64,000 nt of DNA from Hydnum rufescens UP504 (taxonomy: Eukaryota; Basidiomycota; Agaricomycetes; Cantharellales; Hydnaceae). Shown here piece after piece: positions 22,011-33,704 of the stretch (position 1 is the stretch's first letter; every line of letters starts with the position of its first letter). The notes beneath the pieces were generated by a model, which saw only the letters and a program-made list of their open reading frames with translations, did not search any database and was not told the DNA's origin. The DNA lies in contig MU129046.1 of assembly GCA_014904985.1 (NCBI GenBank), positions 1 through 64,000 on the forward strand, in the 5' to 3' direction. Both the position numbers and the translations under genes were made by a program.

Positions 22011-22200
22011 GCGATAGCTTGTCAGCGTCGGATAGTAAGAGTCATGCAACGTCGAGAGAGGCATTGGCATGACCAATTAATGTGATGTATGTAAAGGTAG
22101 ATAGTGGCGGTGGCGGTGAACTAAGTGGGTGGCCGGTGTCTTAACTACGCGCCCTTCCAAGGAATGACTACACAGTCACATGAGCTGCAGTGAACACCTG
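22011..22200 (-). pseudogene. Unknown minus-strand gene, second paralogue (right part)
   Basis: This continues the gene cut at 12214. The minus strand reads a segment like STFTYITLIGHANTSLNVA and LLLSDADKLS, matching unit 3 at 58860-58960 and the LDVARLLLADR block of the first paralogue. No function is recognised. Confidence 0.45.
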
Positions 22201-22223
22201 ACTGTCGATTTTAGGAGATCATC

Positions 22224-22570
22224 ACCTTGGTGGACTCCATCTCGTCGCGGTATCCCCTGGAGGCAGCTCTCCGTCGCATAGAACTGGCCCAAAATAACGA
22301 CGATAAGAGAGACCCGAGCACCCCACAAAGTCTAGATCCTCTCACCTGGTGGAAGCCCATTGGATCGTTGGAGAACACCGGATGGTTTACGTATATGCCT
22401 GCGGAGAAGACCTAAGATGGAAGAGTGATATTTTGGTGACAGCACTTCAAAACAAAGACGACGCAACAAACCTTGGAGTCAAGGCACCCATAATATCCAG
22501 CATCGTACCCTGGGGTATACCAGGGCCGCAGAAGCACGATTCCTCAGAAACAGAAGGTGACTTATAACCG
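22224..22570 (+). pseudogene. Short conserved plus-strand exon (unknown family), unit 1 copy
   Basis: An open frame of 62 codons (VDSISSRYPLEAALRRIEL, then PLTWWKPIGSLENTGW) begins after TTTAGGAG ATCATCACC, possibly a splice acceptor, and stops at 22413-22415. An overlapping frame continues to 22567. Unit 3 has the same exon at 59070-59258 with only CpG-type differences, which suggests a real coding exon. I do not recognise it. Confidence 0.4.
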
Positions 22571-22689
22571 AGGAATGACGGTTTCAAACCACAGCCCACC
22601 CACGATACACCCAAAACAGCCTGGCCCAGGGTTGACCTCGTCGCCTGTCTTCGCGAGAGATATTTCCCTCATATCGCACCACAATTTGC

Positions 22690-23060
22690 TATAATCCACT
22701 TGGCCTAAAAAACCCTCTTGAGATGCCAATTTTCTGTTTTGCGGTCACAACGATGACGATAACAAACCATTAAATTTCTCGGTATGGACTTTGAAGGCGA
22801 AAGGGCCGAAGAAGAGTCATCACCAAGAGAAAAGACCAATGTTAACATAGTAACTGGGAATAAAGTAATCAGCCAATCTATCTTTGGCATAAGAACGAGA
22901 ACCTCCAATAGATATTGTGACAGGGCACATACATTTTGATGAGTTTCTCGAGCCCAAGCAAAACAAAGCAACGATTCGTGACATACAGCCATGCAGCATA
23001 GTAGCATGCATCAAAAAGAAACTTGGAATCATCACGGCCGTCATGGCCGATGTCTGAGCA
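22690..23060 (+). pseudogene. Conserved small ORF (EFLEPKQ exon), unit 1 copy
   Basis: The plus strand encodes MDFEGERAEEESSPREK at 22784-22849. A second block follows at 22922-23059 (HFDEFLEPKQNKATIRDI, then IKKKLGIITAVMADV and a stop). A GTAACT..CAATAG intron may separate them, although the phase is off by one. Four copies exist in the window (here, 33060-33225, 59610-59870 and 61330-61606), always in the same orientation, and always followed by the minus-strand SGRSPQD block. Family unknown. Confidence 0.45.
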
Positions 23061-24701
23061 GGTTTCCGATTTTCGGATCGTGGGGCGCGGTGTCGAGCGT
23101 CCTGGGGTGATCGACCAGACGGCGTCGTGCTGTCGCCTCCCAATATCCTACGCTCCAAGGCACGGTATTTGGAGATCGCGCGACGCTCAATCTCTTCCGG
23201 GATTAGGTGATCACTGGTGGAGCGTAGACGAGGGAGGTGATCATGCGAAGCGTTGTTTTATGGTATTCAGTTGCACTCGGACGGGTGCTGGGTCCCGTGG
23301 GCGCGAGGAACAATGATGCTACGGCCACGAGGTCTTTTCAGTCGCTGAGCGGGCATGATGATGATGAGACCTCTGTTGGTGGACGGTCCGCGCGATCGAA
23401 CCTGGACTATGCGAGGCGGAGACGGATTCACCGCCTGCTCGTTTTTCCTCTATCTGTGTATGTGCGCGCCTGAGGTAACTCTGTGTTTGGGTTCATTCAA
23501 TCTCTATCGTAATACATCGGTCCCCCTACGCGACGCTGAGTTCAAGTATACATCGGCTGCACTCAGAGGGCGCCAAAGTTGGTTGGAATTCCCATTCATA
23601 TACCGCATAGACACCCATAGGAAGGGGGCCAAGGGCAGTTTCAACACGAGCACTCAAAATTATTCTCAAGGTCACAAATAAAACCAAGTAGCAATCGAGT
23701 AGAAAGTACTGGAATTGGCGCAGTGACTGGGGAATATCAAAGGCCTGAGCCCATCTCCGCCGGACATAATGAAAACGAAATCATAGAACGCCCACCCGAT
23801 TGAACGTCTACATTAGCCTCAGTATTTCCGCAAGGCATATCCTGGGAGGGGTCGCGATTAGGATTAGGTTCTCGTAGGAGAAATATCAATCGGCAGGCCA
23901 AGTAACACGCGTAACGGTCAGACTCACAACAGAGAACGTGTAATCCTTCGTGACAGCCTCGGGATTGTATGCCTTGCAAGCGTTGGTATGGATCGCGTGC
24001 GGTACGAAGCCGTTCAGGCAATGGGTTGAGGCCGACAGGATACGCTCGCATACGCATCGAGTCACACCAAGAAGACGGCCGGTACTGTCGCTGTGGTATT
24101 GAAGAGATCTCTCAGCTTGGGTGGATCAGGGGCACTGGCCAATGGGGGGAACCAGGAACCTCGTCGCATTCCAGATCGGATGGGTCCGAAGCTAACGAAG
24201 AGACCGATATTGACTATATGGTTCGACCACATGGATTCAGAGGGGCATCGGCGAGTACAGTATTCGACGCTCGAAGAGTGGAGGTAATAGGGGGAATAAT
24301 CGATGGGCTTGGGAAATGGACGCGGTACCCAGGGGTCAGAAAACGAGTAGATATAGAATGAAGCCCTTCGGTCGACGAGGGACGCGAATGGATTCGAAGG
24401 ATCGGAGTGTGCCCTCAGAGTTTGCGAAAAACGAAAATCGCCAATCCGGGCGCCTGTTGTACATGTCAGGAAATAGTAGTAAAATGGACTCGGAATACAG
24501 AGAGAGCGACAATTTCAATGCATTGATTATGCTGCTGGAGATTCAGGCCAAGTTCCATCATTCACATGTCACCGCTGGCCCAACCCTTTGCACCGCTTCG
24601 TATCCGCTCCCGTTTAACAGAGAGTGTCTTCCTCATGCTGACCCCTTCGCAGCCTGCCTAGCCTCTTCCGCAGCGGCGTCGCGCTTTAGCCCCTCATGTC
24701 T
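23061..24701. other. Duplicated block with eroded minus-strand ORFs, unit 1
   Basis: This aligns with 33230-34650 and 61606-63000 in the other units. Recognisable pieces are the minus-strand RRILGGDSTTPSGRSPQDA segment (23060-23158) and the minus-strand segment ending in FLTPG (24336-24518). At 23737-24057 a minus-strand frame is shared with 60441-60906. None is open in all copies. No RNA gene was seen. Confidence 0.4.
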
Positions 24702-24705
24702 ACAT

Positions 24706-24847
24706 TGATATAATCGGGCGGAAGCCCTCCTCTCCTGAAGGGTCCATGGAGCTCAGTTTCCCTGCGCCCATGGACCACTGACATAATTTACATTGTCTGT
24801 CTATTGTATTCTCTTTATATTGTTCTCTGTATCTACTTGTTAATACA
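24706..24847 (+). repeat. Short solo LTR related to the copia LTR
   Basis: This 142-bp segment begins TGATATAATC and ends TAATACA, with ACAT on both sides (24702-24705 and 24848-24851). Its middle (CCTGCGCCCATGGACCACTG, then ACATAATTT and TATTGTATTCTCTTTA) matches the complement of the copia LTR at 12220-12611. The block is absent from units 2 and 3 at the same place. Confidence 0.65.
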
Positions 24848-24851
24848 ACAT

Positions 24852-26640
24852 TGTCCATTGTGAAACTTGCGCTTATTTTCTCCTATGGATACCATGTCTA
24901 GGGGCACAATAAGTCAGGAGTTGGGGGCCAAATGGAGAGCCTCTTCACATCCCCATGCAGATTGGTAATGAGTAACCAATGCTAGCTCTTTTGCTCGGCC
25001 CATACACGCGTAGCACTGCACCGCGAGCGCGACTTCACTTTCCGCTTGAGCATGTGGCTTACCGACTCCCTTACAGAAGTGTTCGTCTATCCGTTGTAGG
25101 AATGGATAAAGCCAACGTGTGCTGCCACGTGTTGTTCAGTTCCCGGAGTCCTTCGGTTTGCTTCTTCCACGGCGGATACGACCCAGCGCAATCACAATTA
25201 TGGTCTATTTGCTGGCCGCCCACCTTTGGGTTGCTCCAGGCACCTCCCGATAACCTAGAAATTAGAACATAGAGCCCCACCCTCGTCTCAATGGTCTATT
25301 TACCCATACCGCTTAATTACCTGCGCTTTACCTCTTCGAGACAACCGGACTTTTTTTGGTTCTTGTTCCGTATCCGCAACGCAGGGCGTCTGGCGAATTG
25401 TGGCGCAGAACAGCGTAAGATGACTTCTAGTCGAGAATAGTATATTTATGCCCACGCCTTTTCTGGAAAAGCACTGGTAGGAGCATGACATTCACTGCTT
25501 CGAGCTCCTCTGGCGAGTCGCCCATACGCCTAGTGGAAAGCTCAATCAGTTGATCGTGTATCCGGCCGCCCATCGATTCGGGGTGGAACAAAGGGCACGC
25601 ATACTTAAGAGGTCCCCACCGGATTATGTGTGGCCCATACCTGCCTTGTGACTTTGCCGAGAACATACCCTGTTAAGGAAAGGTGGCGCCTTCGCACTCG
25701 TTCGCCTTTTGCTAGCACACCGTGCTACGAGCGGATACCTTACGGAACAATCCTGCTCTAATAAATGTCCCGGGCGGAGCTGTAAGCTTACGCCGGAAGG
25801 CTGATGGGGTGTAGATCGGCGGCGAGGAAACACGTGTCTAAGTCTCGGCGGCGCACCCTCGAGTCGCGGCCAGCCTGCTTGAAATGCAAACGTAATCATG
25901 AGTACTACGATGAATGGCACGTAACTGGTTTTCACTCTTTCTCGCAGATAGTTCCACTGTTGACGGAAGCATTTTCCTTGTACTGCGCTATAATAAAACA
26001 CTCATATGCATGAACATTAGGATGGCATGTTATAAGAAGAGCGAGAGGAACAGGACTGAGCTCGAACAATCTGGCTCGGGATCCCACAGAACCATCGAGA
26101 ATATATATATATACAACGACCTGAGTGGTGAATATCTAAGTGGACTCCCGAGCGAGCTTCTCATATAATAGACACATTGCGAATCGCTTGATGCTCTCGC
26201 GAATAGATTATTTCCTTTCTAGAGATTAACGGATTATTTTGTCATAGACAATGTCCTGTATTCAAAGTGGGGGTGGGCGTCACCATGGACTGATTGCGGG
26301 ACAGATACAGTACACGACAGCGCGACTGTATCAGGAGTGGTGAATGTTGATGTTGAGGGAGACTCCTTTTCATTGACGGACGCAGTAATAGTGCTAAATC
26401 GGTGAGAGAAAGGGGACGGCAGAAATTAATGAGAGACGCTCGAGACTCATGAGGAAGGGTGGGTCGAGCGATAATGTTCCAGTCAAAGACTCCAGAGCGC
26501 CTAGGACAGAAAAGCATTTGGCGTTCAGCACGTGATGTACTGGAATGGCGATGCCTGCCGCAGAACACGCACTGTACAAATAGGGAAATAGGGCCACTAC
26601 TGGGGAGGCACCGCTCCAGCTGAGTTCTTGGGAACTCTGT
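24852..26640. other. Duplicated intergenic stretch, no gene supported
   Basis: Parts match unit 2: 26185-26640 resembles 35520-35862, and 25300-25390 resembles 34940-35010. Several 60-125 codon frames exist, but none is conserved between copies. An AT dinucleotide run lies at 26100-26112. No transposon ends were seen. Confidence 0.4.
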
Positions 26641-26660
26641 CCTTCCTGGTCACCGAGGGA
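26641..26660. other. Unoccupied hAT target site
   Basis: CTTCCTGG (26642-26649) and ACCGAGGG (26652-26659), separated by TC, correspond to the two 8-bp target duplications found around the hAT copies at 35863 and 49104. Flanking sequence on both sides matches (GGGAACTCTGTC upstream, ATATGTGTGGCAGTGCG downstream). Confidence 0.85.
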
Positions 26661-26689
26661 GCTGAACCAATATGTGTGGCAGTGCGAAA

Positions 26690-27215
26690 ATTAGGTCCCT
26701 TCACGTGGTCGTGAGGGCATCAAAGACTCAACTCCCTCTCACACCTCCCTTCCGTATACTCATTCTCAACATCTAACACTTATGTCAGCAACTTGAACAA
26801 CCAACGCCTGCTCAAAGACTGGCAACTACGATGGGCGAACGATCCCCCGCAAAACCCCCCCATAGAGTACTCTATTTGCAACGTCAACCCCCCGCTTCTG
26901 CGTCTTAGCAAACTATTCTAATCACTCTCACGAAAATCGTTCAGTCGACTAGTCCAATGCCGTACGGGACACGCCTTCATAGGCCAATACTATGAACGAT
27001 TCGTACCAGACGAAAGCGCAACGTGCTGCTGCGGGGAACGCTCGAAACACGAACCCACATCCTCCAAGACTGTCCCCTGTACGACGACTGGAGACCCCTA
27101 CTCCTGGACTCCGGAGGCGTAATCTGACCCCTTCGGAACCGACGCGGGATCTGAACGCACTTCAAAGTTCATTGACCTCAGTGGAGCGTACGAGAAAAAG
27201 TTGACCGAATAGCGA
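26690..27215 (+). pseudogene. LINE-type retrotransposon 3' remnant (RT C-terminal zinc-finger region)
   Basis: Plus-strand reading gives LKDWQLRWAN, LVQCRTGHAFIGQYYERF and, with a frame change, CCCGERLETRTHILQDCPLY. This is the CPCG-x-TREHIL-x-DC segment typical of the end of fungal LINE (non-LTR) polyproteins. A frameshift near 27045 and stops near 26920 and 27125 make it dead. A second copy at 50960-51440 lies at the same place relative to the next TPR gene, so it travelled with the duplication. Confidence 0.6.
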
Positions 27216-27884
27216 TTCCCTGAGACGCAAGACTATCCGCCGACGAAGGCTGCTTCCAATCTCGGTTACGGTCCCATCGACAAAAGTGTGAAGCGGACAC
27301 CATGCAAATGAGGCCTCCCTTTGGTATTGGGTGCGGTATCTCAGGTCAAAGGGTCTGGAGGCCTGCGGTCATGGATGTCTTCTCTATTTTCATTTTCTCT
27401 TCAGTACATAGCGCCCCTCAGGTGCAGCCGATCGTTGCAGGCTAAATATCGAGATATTCATCATCATTCATCATTCATGTGCCAGAATAAGGTCCAAGAC
27501 CTCGAAGAGAACAGTTAGTGATGTTCCAGACGAAAACCCTCAAATCTTTCACTGGTACTCACACTTAAAAGTTTCCGTCCAGGGGCAGTCCTATTCCCTA
27601 TTATGGATGTGGAGCACACGGGCTTAAACGACCTTTCGTATCCAGTCCCCAGTGTCAAGACCACCGGCTTCATTGGCTAATATGCGTTTCATTCGGTTGC
27701 TGAGACTTATCTTCGGCGTGCACTAATTATTTGGAGCTGAACGGGCGCTCAAAGAATTTGAATACACTATGCACTGAATGAGGTCGACTTCTCTCACACC
27801 GCCTCGCATCGCCTCGCACTGCCTCGCACTGTCTTCCATCGCCTCGCAATCCCCTCCCTCCCTCTCTCAAGTGCACCACATCCC

Positions 27885-30800
27885 ATGCCATCCAGAAGAC
27901 TCTTTTCACGCAGAAGACCTAGCGTCCAGTTATCATTACCCCCACCCAACGATTCCTCTCCCAGCGGAGCATCCACCTCCACCGTTCGACGTACTACCGC
28001 AACTGCACATCAGCCAGTATACCCAGATTACATCAACGATACCACTGGCCGAGGTTGGGATGCCGCTCTCGTTATATCTTCCATGATCGGTGATATCCCA
28101 GCTCTTCCACCCGCACTTTCTGGTCCGCTCGCCCAAGTTTTCGGTGTCGTATCACAGGTGATCGAGGCGGTTAAAACCATGCGGGACGGAAGGGATAGAT
28201 GCACACAGCTCATGGTTCGGGTCACAAGGTTTCTCGAGACCTTGGTGGACGGGTTGAAGGGGAAGAACATCGATGATACAAGAATCGCTTCAAGTTTACA
28301 TATTTTAACACGGTATGCTTGCCAATTTCCTTGCACAATATCTACAGTGAAATATATCTCTTGCGGGTATAGTAACTTGATGGCAATCCACGCTGACGCA
28401 ACACGATGGTCCGATTTGAATGTTGTGGAGCGGTATCTCCAGCGGGATAAAATCACGAATGCGATATCGATCCACGGAGAGAATCTGACCGATTGCCTGC
28501 ATACATTCCAAGTGAGTGTGTTTTCAATAAGCGCATTCTCACTTCATGCCAGTGAGCTGACGTTATCGTAAAGATCGTGACATTGATGACAGTATCCAGC
28601 CCTCCGGATAGAATAGAGAGGATTGGGTTTCCGGGCCTACCTGTCTCTGTAAGGCCGGTGGCAGCGTCTGAAAACACTCTTGTGAGTGATTTGTGGCGGG
28701 CGACAGTTGTCTTATTGGATGATAACCGACCCCATTTTCAGAGTTCGATTGTTGCAGTGGGACTGCGTGACTTCTTCGAACGTCCGACAGTGTTTGAGCA
28801 GATCGGGGTGGCTGTGCAAGGACGACTGGAGGAGATGGGATTACGGGCTGCCTCGACACCACTGGGCTCAAGGTAATTGCCATCCTTGGTTCAATGTACC
28901 AATCAGAGATTGATGAAGATGGAACAGACATGCGGAGATGACTGGACCGCGAACTGGCTACGACCGCGGTGTTTTATATCTCTCAAGCCAGATCTGGGAG
29001 CTCATGGTGGAAGTCCGCCGTGTCTTGCCACATATTTCGGTCCGCACGGATATCGAAGGGCAGGTTGTGGGATGGAGAACTCACCAGCAGCCGACTGGGG
29101 ACCCAACACGTCAACTTCGTGAAACAGTTATGGCGACTTTGCAGCTCCTGAATGAGCTGCATGATGTTGGGAAGATCGAATTCAATTTGGCTATGCTGGC
29201 GGGAAAAATGGATGATCTGTCCACGAATTTGGACGATCTGGGTCTTTCGGATGAGGCCTTTGAGGTACAGGATACGGTAGTGGTACTATACCGCGCTGGA
29301 GGGGACAAATCATATCTTTCTGTCGCCCTTGCTAGCCCCTCCCTTCGTCTTTCGAAATGGGCCATCATGAAGCGGCCCTCAGGGCAAGTGAACCCTTGAG
29401 CATTCGTCATCCACTAGCCGCAGATCAACCCGAGGTATTCCGTCCAGATCTTGCCCATTCTCTTCACAACCTCTCCAATTGTCTTTCGAAATTCGGCCGG
29501 GATGAAGAGGCCCTCAAGGCAAATGAGGAGGCCTTGAGCATTCGTCGCTCATTGGCTGCAGATCAACCCAGAGTATTCCTCCCAGATCTTGCTCGTTCTC
29601 TTAACACCCTCTCCAATCGTCTTTCGAAATTTGGCCGCGATGAAGAGGCCCTCAAGACAAATGAGGAGGCCTTGAGCATCCGTCGCTCATTAGCTGCAGA
29701 TCAACCCGGAGTATTCCTCCTGGATCTTGCTCGTTCTCTTAACAGCCTCTCCGTTAAGCTTTCGAAATTTGGCCGCAATGAAGAGGCCCTCAAGGCAAAT
29801 GAGGAGGCCTTGAGCATTTGTCGCTCACTAGCCACAGATCAACCCGGAGTATTCCTCCCAGATCTTGCTCGCTCTCTTAACAACCTCTCCGTTCATCTTT
29901 CAAAATTTGGCCACGATGAAGAGGCCCTCAAGGCAAATGAGGAGGCCTTGAGCATTCGTCGCTCATTAGCTGCAGACCAACCCGGAGTATTCCTCCCAGA
30001 TCTTGCTCGCTCTCTTAGCAACCTCTCTGTTGATCTTTCAAAATTTGGCCGCAATGAAGAGGCCCTCAAGGCAAATGAGGAGGCCTTGAGCATTTGGCGC
30101 TCACTAGCCACAGCTCGACCCGAAGTATTCCGCCCCGATCTTGCTCGCTCTCTTAACAACCTCTCCGTTGATCTTTCGAAATTTGGCCGCAATGAAGAGG
30201 CCCTCAAGGCAAATGAGGAGGCCTTGGGCATTTATCGCTCACTAGCCACAGATCAACCTGAAGTATTCCGCCCAGATATCGCTCATTCTCTTAACAACCT
30301 CTCCGTTAAGCTTTCGAAATTTGGCCGCAATGAAGAGGCCCTCAAGGCAAATGAGGAGGCCTTGAGCATTCGTCGCTCACTAGCCACAGATCAGCCTGGA
30401 GTATTCCTCCCAGATCTTGCTCGCTCTCTTAACAACCTCTCCATTCATCTCTCGAAATTTGGCCGCGATGAAGAGGCCCTCAAGGCAAATGAGGAGGCCT
30501 TGAGCATTTGTCGCTCACTAGCCACAGATCAGCCCGGAGTATTCCTCCCAGATCTTGCTCGCTCTCTTAACAGCCTCTCCATTCATCTCTCGAAATTTGG
30601 CCGCGATGAAGAGGCCCTCAAGGCAAATGAGGAGGCCTTGAGCATTTGGCGCTCACTAGCCACAGCTCGACCCGAGGTATTCCGCCCCGATCTTGCTCGC
30701 TCTCTTAACGACCTCTCCGTTGATCTTTCGAAATTTGGCCGCAATGAAGAGGCCCTCAAGGCAAATGAGGAGGCCTTGGGCATTTATCGCTCACTAGCCA

Positions 30801-31636
30801 CAGATCAACCTGAAGTACTTCGCCCAGATATCGCTCGTTCTCTTAACAACCTCTCCCTTGATCTTTCGGAATTTGGCCGCAATGAAGAGGCCCTCAAGGC
30901 AAATGAGGAGGCCTTGGGCATCTATCGCTTGCTAGCTGCAGATCAACCCGGAGTATTCCGCCCAGATATCGCTCATTCTCTTGACAACCTCTCCGTTAAG
31001 CTTTCGAAATTAGGCCGACGTGAAGAGGCCCTCAAGGCAAATGAAGAGGCCTTGAGCATCTATCGCTTGCTAGCTGCAGATCAACCCGAAGTATTCCGCC
31101 CGGATCTTGCTCGTTCTCTTAACGACCTCTCCCTTGATCTTTCGGAATTTGGCCGCGATGAAGAGGCCCTCAAGGCAAATGAGGAGGCCTTGGGCATCTA
31201 TCGCTTGCTAGCCGCAGATCAACCTGGAGTATTCCGCCCGGATCTTGCTTGTTCTCTTAACCACCTCTCCCTTGATCTTTCAATACTTGGCCGCGATGAA
31301 GAGGCCCTCAAGGCAAATGAGGAGGCCTTGAGCATCTATCGCTTGCTAGCTGCAGATTGCCCCAAAATATTCCTCCCAAATCTCGCACGTTCTCTTAACG
31401 AATGCTTCATTCATCTTTCGAAATTTGGCCGCAATGAAGAGGCTCTCAAGGCAAATGAAGAGGCCTTGAGCATTTATCGCTTACTAGCTGCAGATCACCC
31501 CGAAGTATTCCACCTAGATCTCGCTGATACTCTTAACGACCACTGTGATTATCTTCTGAAATTCGGCCACGATGAAGAGGCCCTAAAGGCAACTCAGGAG
31601 GTCCTGGAAATTTGTCACTCACTAGCCACAGATTGA
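27885..31636 (+). pseudogene. 4HB-TPR protein gene, unit 2 copy (one frameshift)
   Basis: Exons are 27885-28312, 28373-28511, 28574-28872 and 28919-31636, joined by introns of 60, 62 and 46 bp with GT..AG ends and consistent phases. The N-terminus has a basic start (MPSRRLFSRRR), then a helical region (GWDAALVISSMIGDIP, then LAQVFGVVSQVIEAVKTM and CTQLMVRVTRFLETL) resembling the MLKL-type four-helix bundle of fungal NLR-like proteins. No NACHT or P-loop was found. The C-terminus is about 18 TPR-like units of 42 residues (KFGRDEEALKANEEAL). A missing T near 29359 (AAATGGG versus AAATTTGG in unit 3) shifts the frame just before the repeats. The likely role is cytosolic signalling or self/non-self recognition, by family analogy only. 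Confidence 0.75.
29400..31636 (+). repeat. 126-bp TPR-coding tandem repeat, about 18 units
   Basis: Each unit encodes 42 residues of the pattern LSKFGRNEEALKANEEAL, then SIRRSLAADQPGVFLPDLA. Units are highly similar at the DNA level. Unit 3 has only about 10-11 units at the equivalent place, so copy number changes by gain and loss of whole repeats. Confidence 0.92.
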
Positions 31637-32010
31637 TCCAATGTATTCCTCCCAGACCTTGCTTATTCTCTTAACCTCACTATTGATCTTTTAACATTTG
31701 GCCATGATGAACAGGCTCTAAAGGCAAATGAGGAGGCCTTAGGCATTTGTCACTCGCTAGGATAGCTAATACAGGCGCTTGATGTACAAGTGAGGAAATA
31801 TTAGTGACATGTATTGGTGGTTACGGAAGGGAGGCTGCCGCTGGGGCAACTTCAATATGGTGATTATACTGGAAATTCAGGCGAAGTTCCATCATTACAT
31901 GTGAAAGCTGGCCCAACTCTCTGCACTGCTTCGTATCGCGTCTGGACGGAAATTGCCACACGCCCACGTCCTACCGATTCCGGCCCGCTGCTCTAGAAAC
32001 CCATACCCCT
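31637..32010. other. 3' flank of the TPR gene, with an eroded extra repeat
   Basis: One further degenerate repeat (GCCATGATGAACAGGC, 31700-31760) follows the stop. The shared AGCTAATACAGGCGC segment at 31757-31830 is also found at about 7870 and 55018. No gene was seen before the nuclease-like gene. Confidence 0.5.
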
Positions 32011-32902
32011 ATGTTTTCCATATCCAAACTTTCCAAAGTCCCTCGGTTCTGCTTCCAATCTCATTCTAGGCACCCTCAGTTTCGCCAGACAAACTCCATG
32101 CCGCGTCGTCCAGATCTACTCTTCACTGTCACTTACAAGACTCCCAAGGATAGCGTCCCTGTGACAACTTCGTTCGACATCTCGAAGACTTTCAGTCCTA
32201 CTTCCGTGGGTGGCTCTTTAGAAACCCTGTCACCAATCACGCGATCGTCCCTGCACGCACGAACTATTCGCACTCCGACTCTACAATCACATACCTGGCA
32301 GACCACCCGCTATATACCGCTCAGGAACAAGGAATATGCCATCACCAAATCTCTGACAAGGCCTTCGAGGAGAAGGGAATCAAAGCTATTGAACGTCACC
32401 TCAGTCTTCATGGTCATATTCGGCGATTTGTGGCAAAAGATTCCACTAGACAAGATGGCTCGTGATACCTCACTGGAGAGACCGATATTGCGGAATGGGA
32501 TGGCATCTGGGAAGGCCCCGATGAGCACATTTATTTCCTAGAGACAAAGCATTTTGTTGGCGGCGTGAGTCCACAATATCTCTTCCATGCATGGTTTGGA
32601 CTCATACAGATATAAATATATAGAACAAAATTGTTCAAGTTGATCGGAAGCTTGAGAACAGCCTCAAGTTTCTCGGGACGAGCACTCAAATGGCAACCGT
32701 CTATGTTGCCGGGAAGTATTGGTCGACAGAGCCGGGTGTTGTTGATCATGCGCGAAAACTGGGCTTTGGGATTGTGGAGGAAAATGGGACTGACCTCGAG
32801 GTCAAAGATCCAGTTGGGGGGCTTCGAGTTGGGCACAATAATGGCAAGAAAGTCGTGGTGGAAAGCAAGAAACGGGGGCGACCACGGAAACCAAAGCAGT
32901 GA
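32011..32902 (+). pseudogene. PD-(D/E)XK nuclease-like protein with AT-hook tail, unit 2 copy
   Basis: Exon 1 is 32011-32564, the intron is 32565-32623 (GTGAGT..ATATAG) and exon 2 is 32624-32902. This copy has the best C-terminus: YVAGKYWSTEPGVVDHARK, then GFGIVEENGTDLEVKDP, ending KKRGRPRKPKQ, a canonical AT-hook core. Motifs AEWDGIW and YFLETKH are present. A one-base deletion near 32185 shifts exon 1 after VPVTTSF, and TGA at 32463-32465 replaces the CGA of the unit 1 copy. So it is inactive although its exons are otherwise conserved. Confidence 0.65.
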
Positions 32903-33059
32903 AGAAGTGCCTTATACATATAGATGTTGGTGACTTATAGCTATTTTCTTGTTATTTCTTGCTATTTCTCCAATCTAAATTGCACTTGGAATGGTTCCCC
33001 GCACATGTTGTCTGCCGTATTGAGATCATACATAATGGTACAACAGGAAGACAAGGAAG

Positions 33060-33225
33060 ATTGTGGTATGTCATCGATAGATATTGTGACGGGCACATAC
33101 ATTTTGGTGAGTTTCTCGAGCCAAAGCAAAGCAAAGCAACAATTCGTGACATACAGCCATACAGCATAGCAGCATACATCAAAAACAAGCTTGAAATCAT
33201 CACGGCCGTCATGGCCGATCTCTGA
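33060..33225 (+). pseudogene. Conserved small ORF (EFLEPKQ exon), unit 2 copy
   Basis: The plus strand reads HFGEFLEPKQSKATIRDI, then IKNKLEIITAVMADL and a stop at 33223-33225. It follows the nuclease-like gene directly; the unknown minus genes and the upstream exon present in units 1 and 3 are missing here, so unit 2 carries an internal deletion of several kb. Confidence 0.45.
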
Positions 33226-33245
33226 GCAAGTTCCTGATTTCCGGA

Positions 33246-33704
33246 TCATGGGGCGCCATGTCCAGCGTCCTGGGGTGATCGACCAGACGGCGTCGTGCCG
33301 CCGCCTCCCAATATCCTGCGCTCCAAGATACGGCATTGGGAGATCGCGTGACGCTCAAGCTCTTCGGGGATCAGGCGGTCACTGGCAGAGTGTAGATAGG
33401 TAATTATGATGATTAGGTGGGGAGACTGGGGGCGCTGCCGGGGCGCTGCAGGGCGCGGCGATCCGTTTGCCTTGAACGACGGAGGGACATCACTCGCATG
33501 AGCCCGCGCGCGCGTGGGATCAAGGAAGGAGGTGTAGGGAGGATTGGATAATTCAGATTGATGACGTTCGTGCGCATTAGATGACGAATGAGTTGAGAGG
33601 GAGAACCGTTGGAAGTTGGGGGTCTTCAAGCGGGGTGGGCATGGACGATGAGGAGGGCAAACTTCTGGCTCTCTGAAGCCGAGCGAGCAGTTTGAGGGGA
33701 TCAC
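33246..33704 (-). CDS. Conserved minus-strand ORF, unknown function
   Basis: This 152-codon frame (starting MIPSNCSLGFREPEVCPP, with LIPEELERHAISQCRILE and ending near SGRSPQDAGHG) has a 147-codon counterpart at 61652-62095 that is stopped by CGA to TGA at the SGR site, and a fragment at 23060-23158. It is rich in Ser, Pro and His. Conservation of the frame across two copies favours coding, but no domain was recognised and the ends may be splice sites. Confidence 0.4.
   Translation of the reverse strand: MIPSNCSLGFREPEVCPPHRPCPPRLKTPNFQRFSLSTHSSSNAHERHQSELSNPPYTSFLDPTRARAHASDVPPSFKANGSPRPAAPRQRPQSPHLIIIITYLHSASDRLIPEELERHAISQCRILERRILGGGGTTPSGRSPQDAGHGAP

Larger units (their letters stand above)
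12214..22015 (-). mobile_element. Full-length Ty1/copia retrotransposon, non-functional
   Basis: The element lies between LTRs at 12220-12611 and 21640-22010, both beginning TGTGG and ending CCAACA on the plus strand (TGTTGG..CCACA in element sense). The 5-bp target duplication GCGAT is at 12214-12218 and 22011-22015. The intact, unoccupied site is present in unit 3 at 58854-58858, so insertion followed the duplication. The polypurine tract (minus-strand GAGGGGGAG, 12612-12620) abuts the 3' LTR, and the primer region (minus-strand AAGGTTATGGGCCC, just left of 21640) abuts the 5' LTR. Gag-protease-integrase is at 19702-21600 and RT-RNase H at 12640-14890; between them sits the 4.8-kb palindromic element. 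Confidence 0.92.

Noticed and set aside
29893..30783. Minus-strand frames (MPKASSFALRASSLRPNFER) within the TPR array.
   Set aside because: Antisense shadows of the 126-bp repeat; they repeat with the same period and have no independent support.
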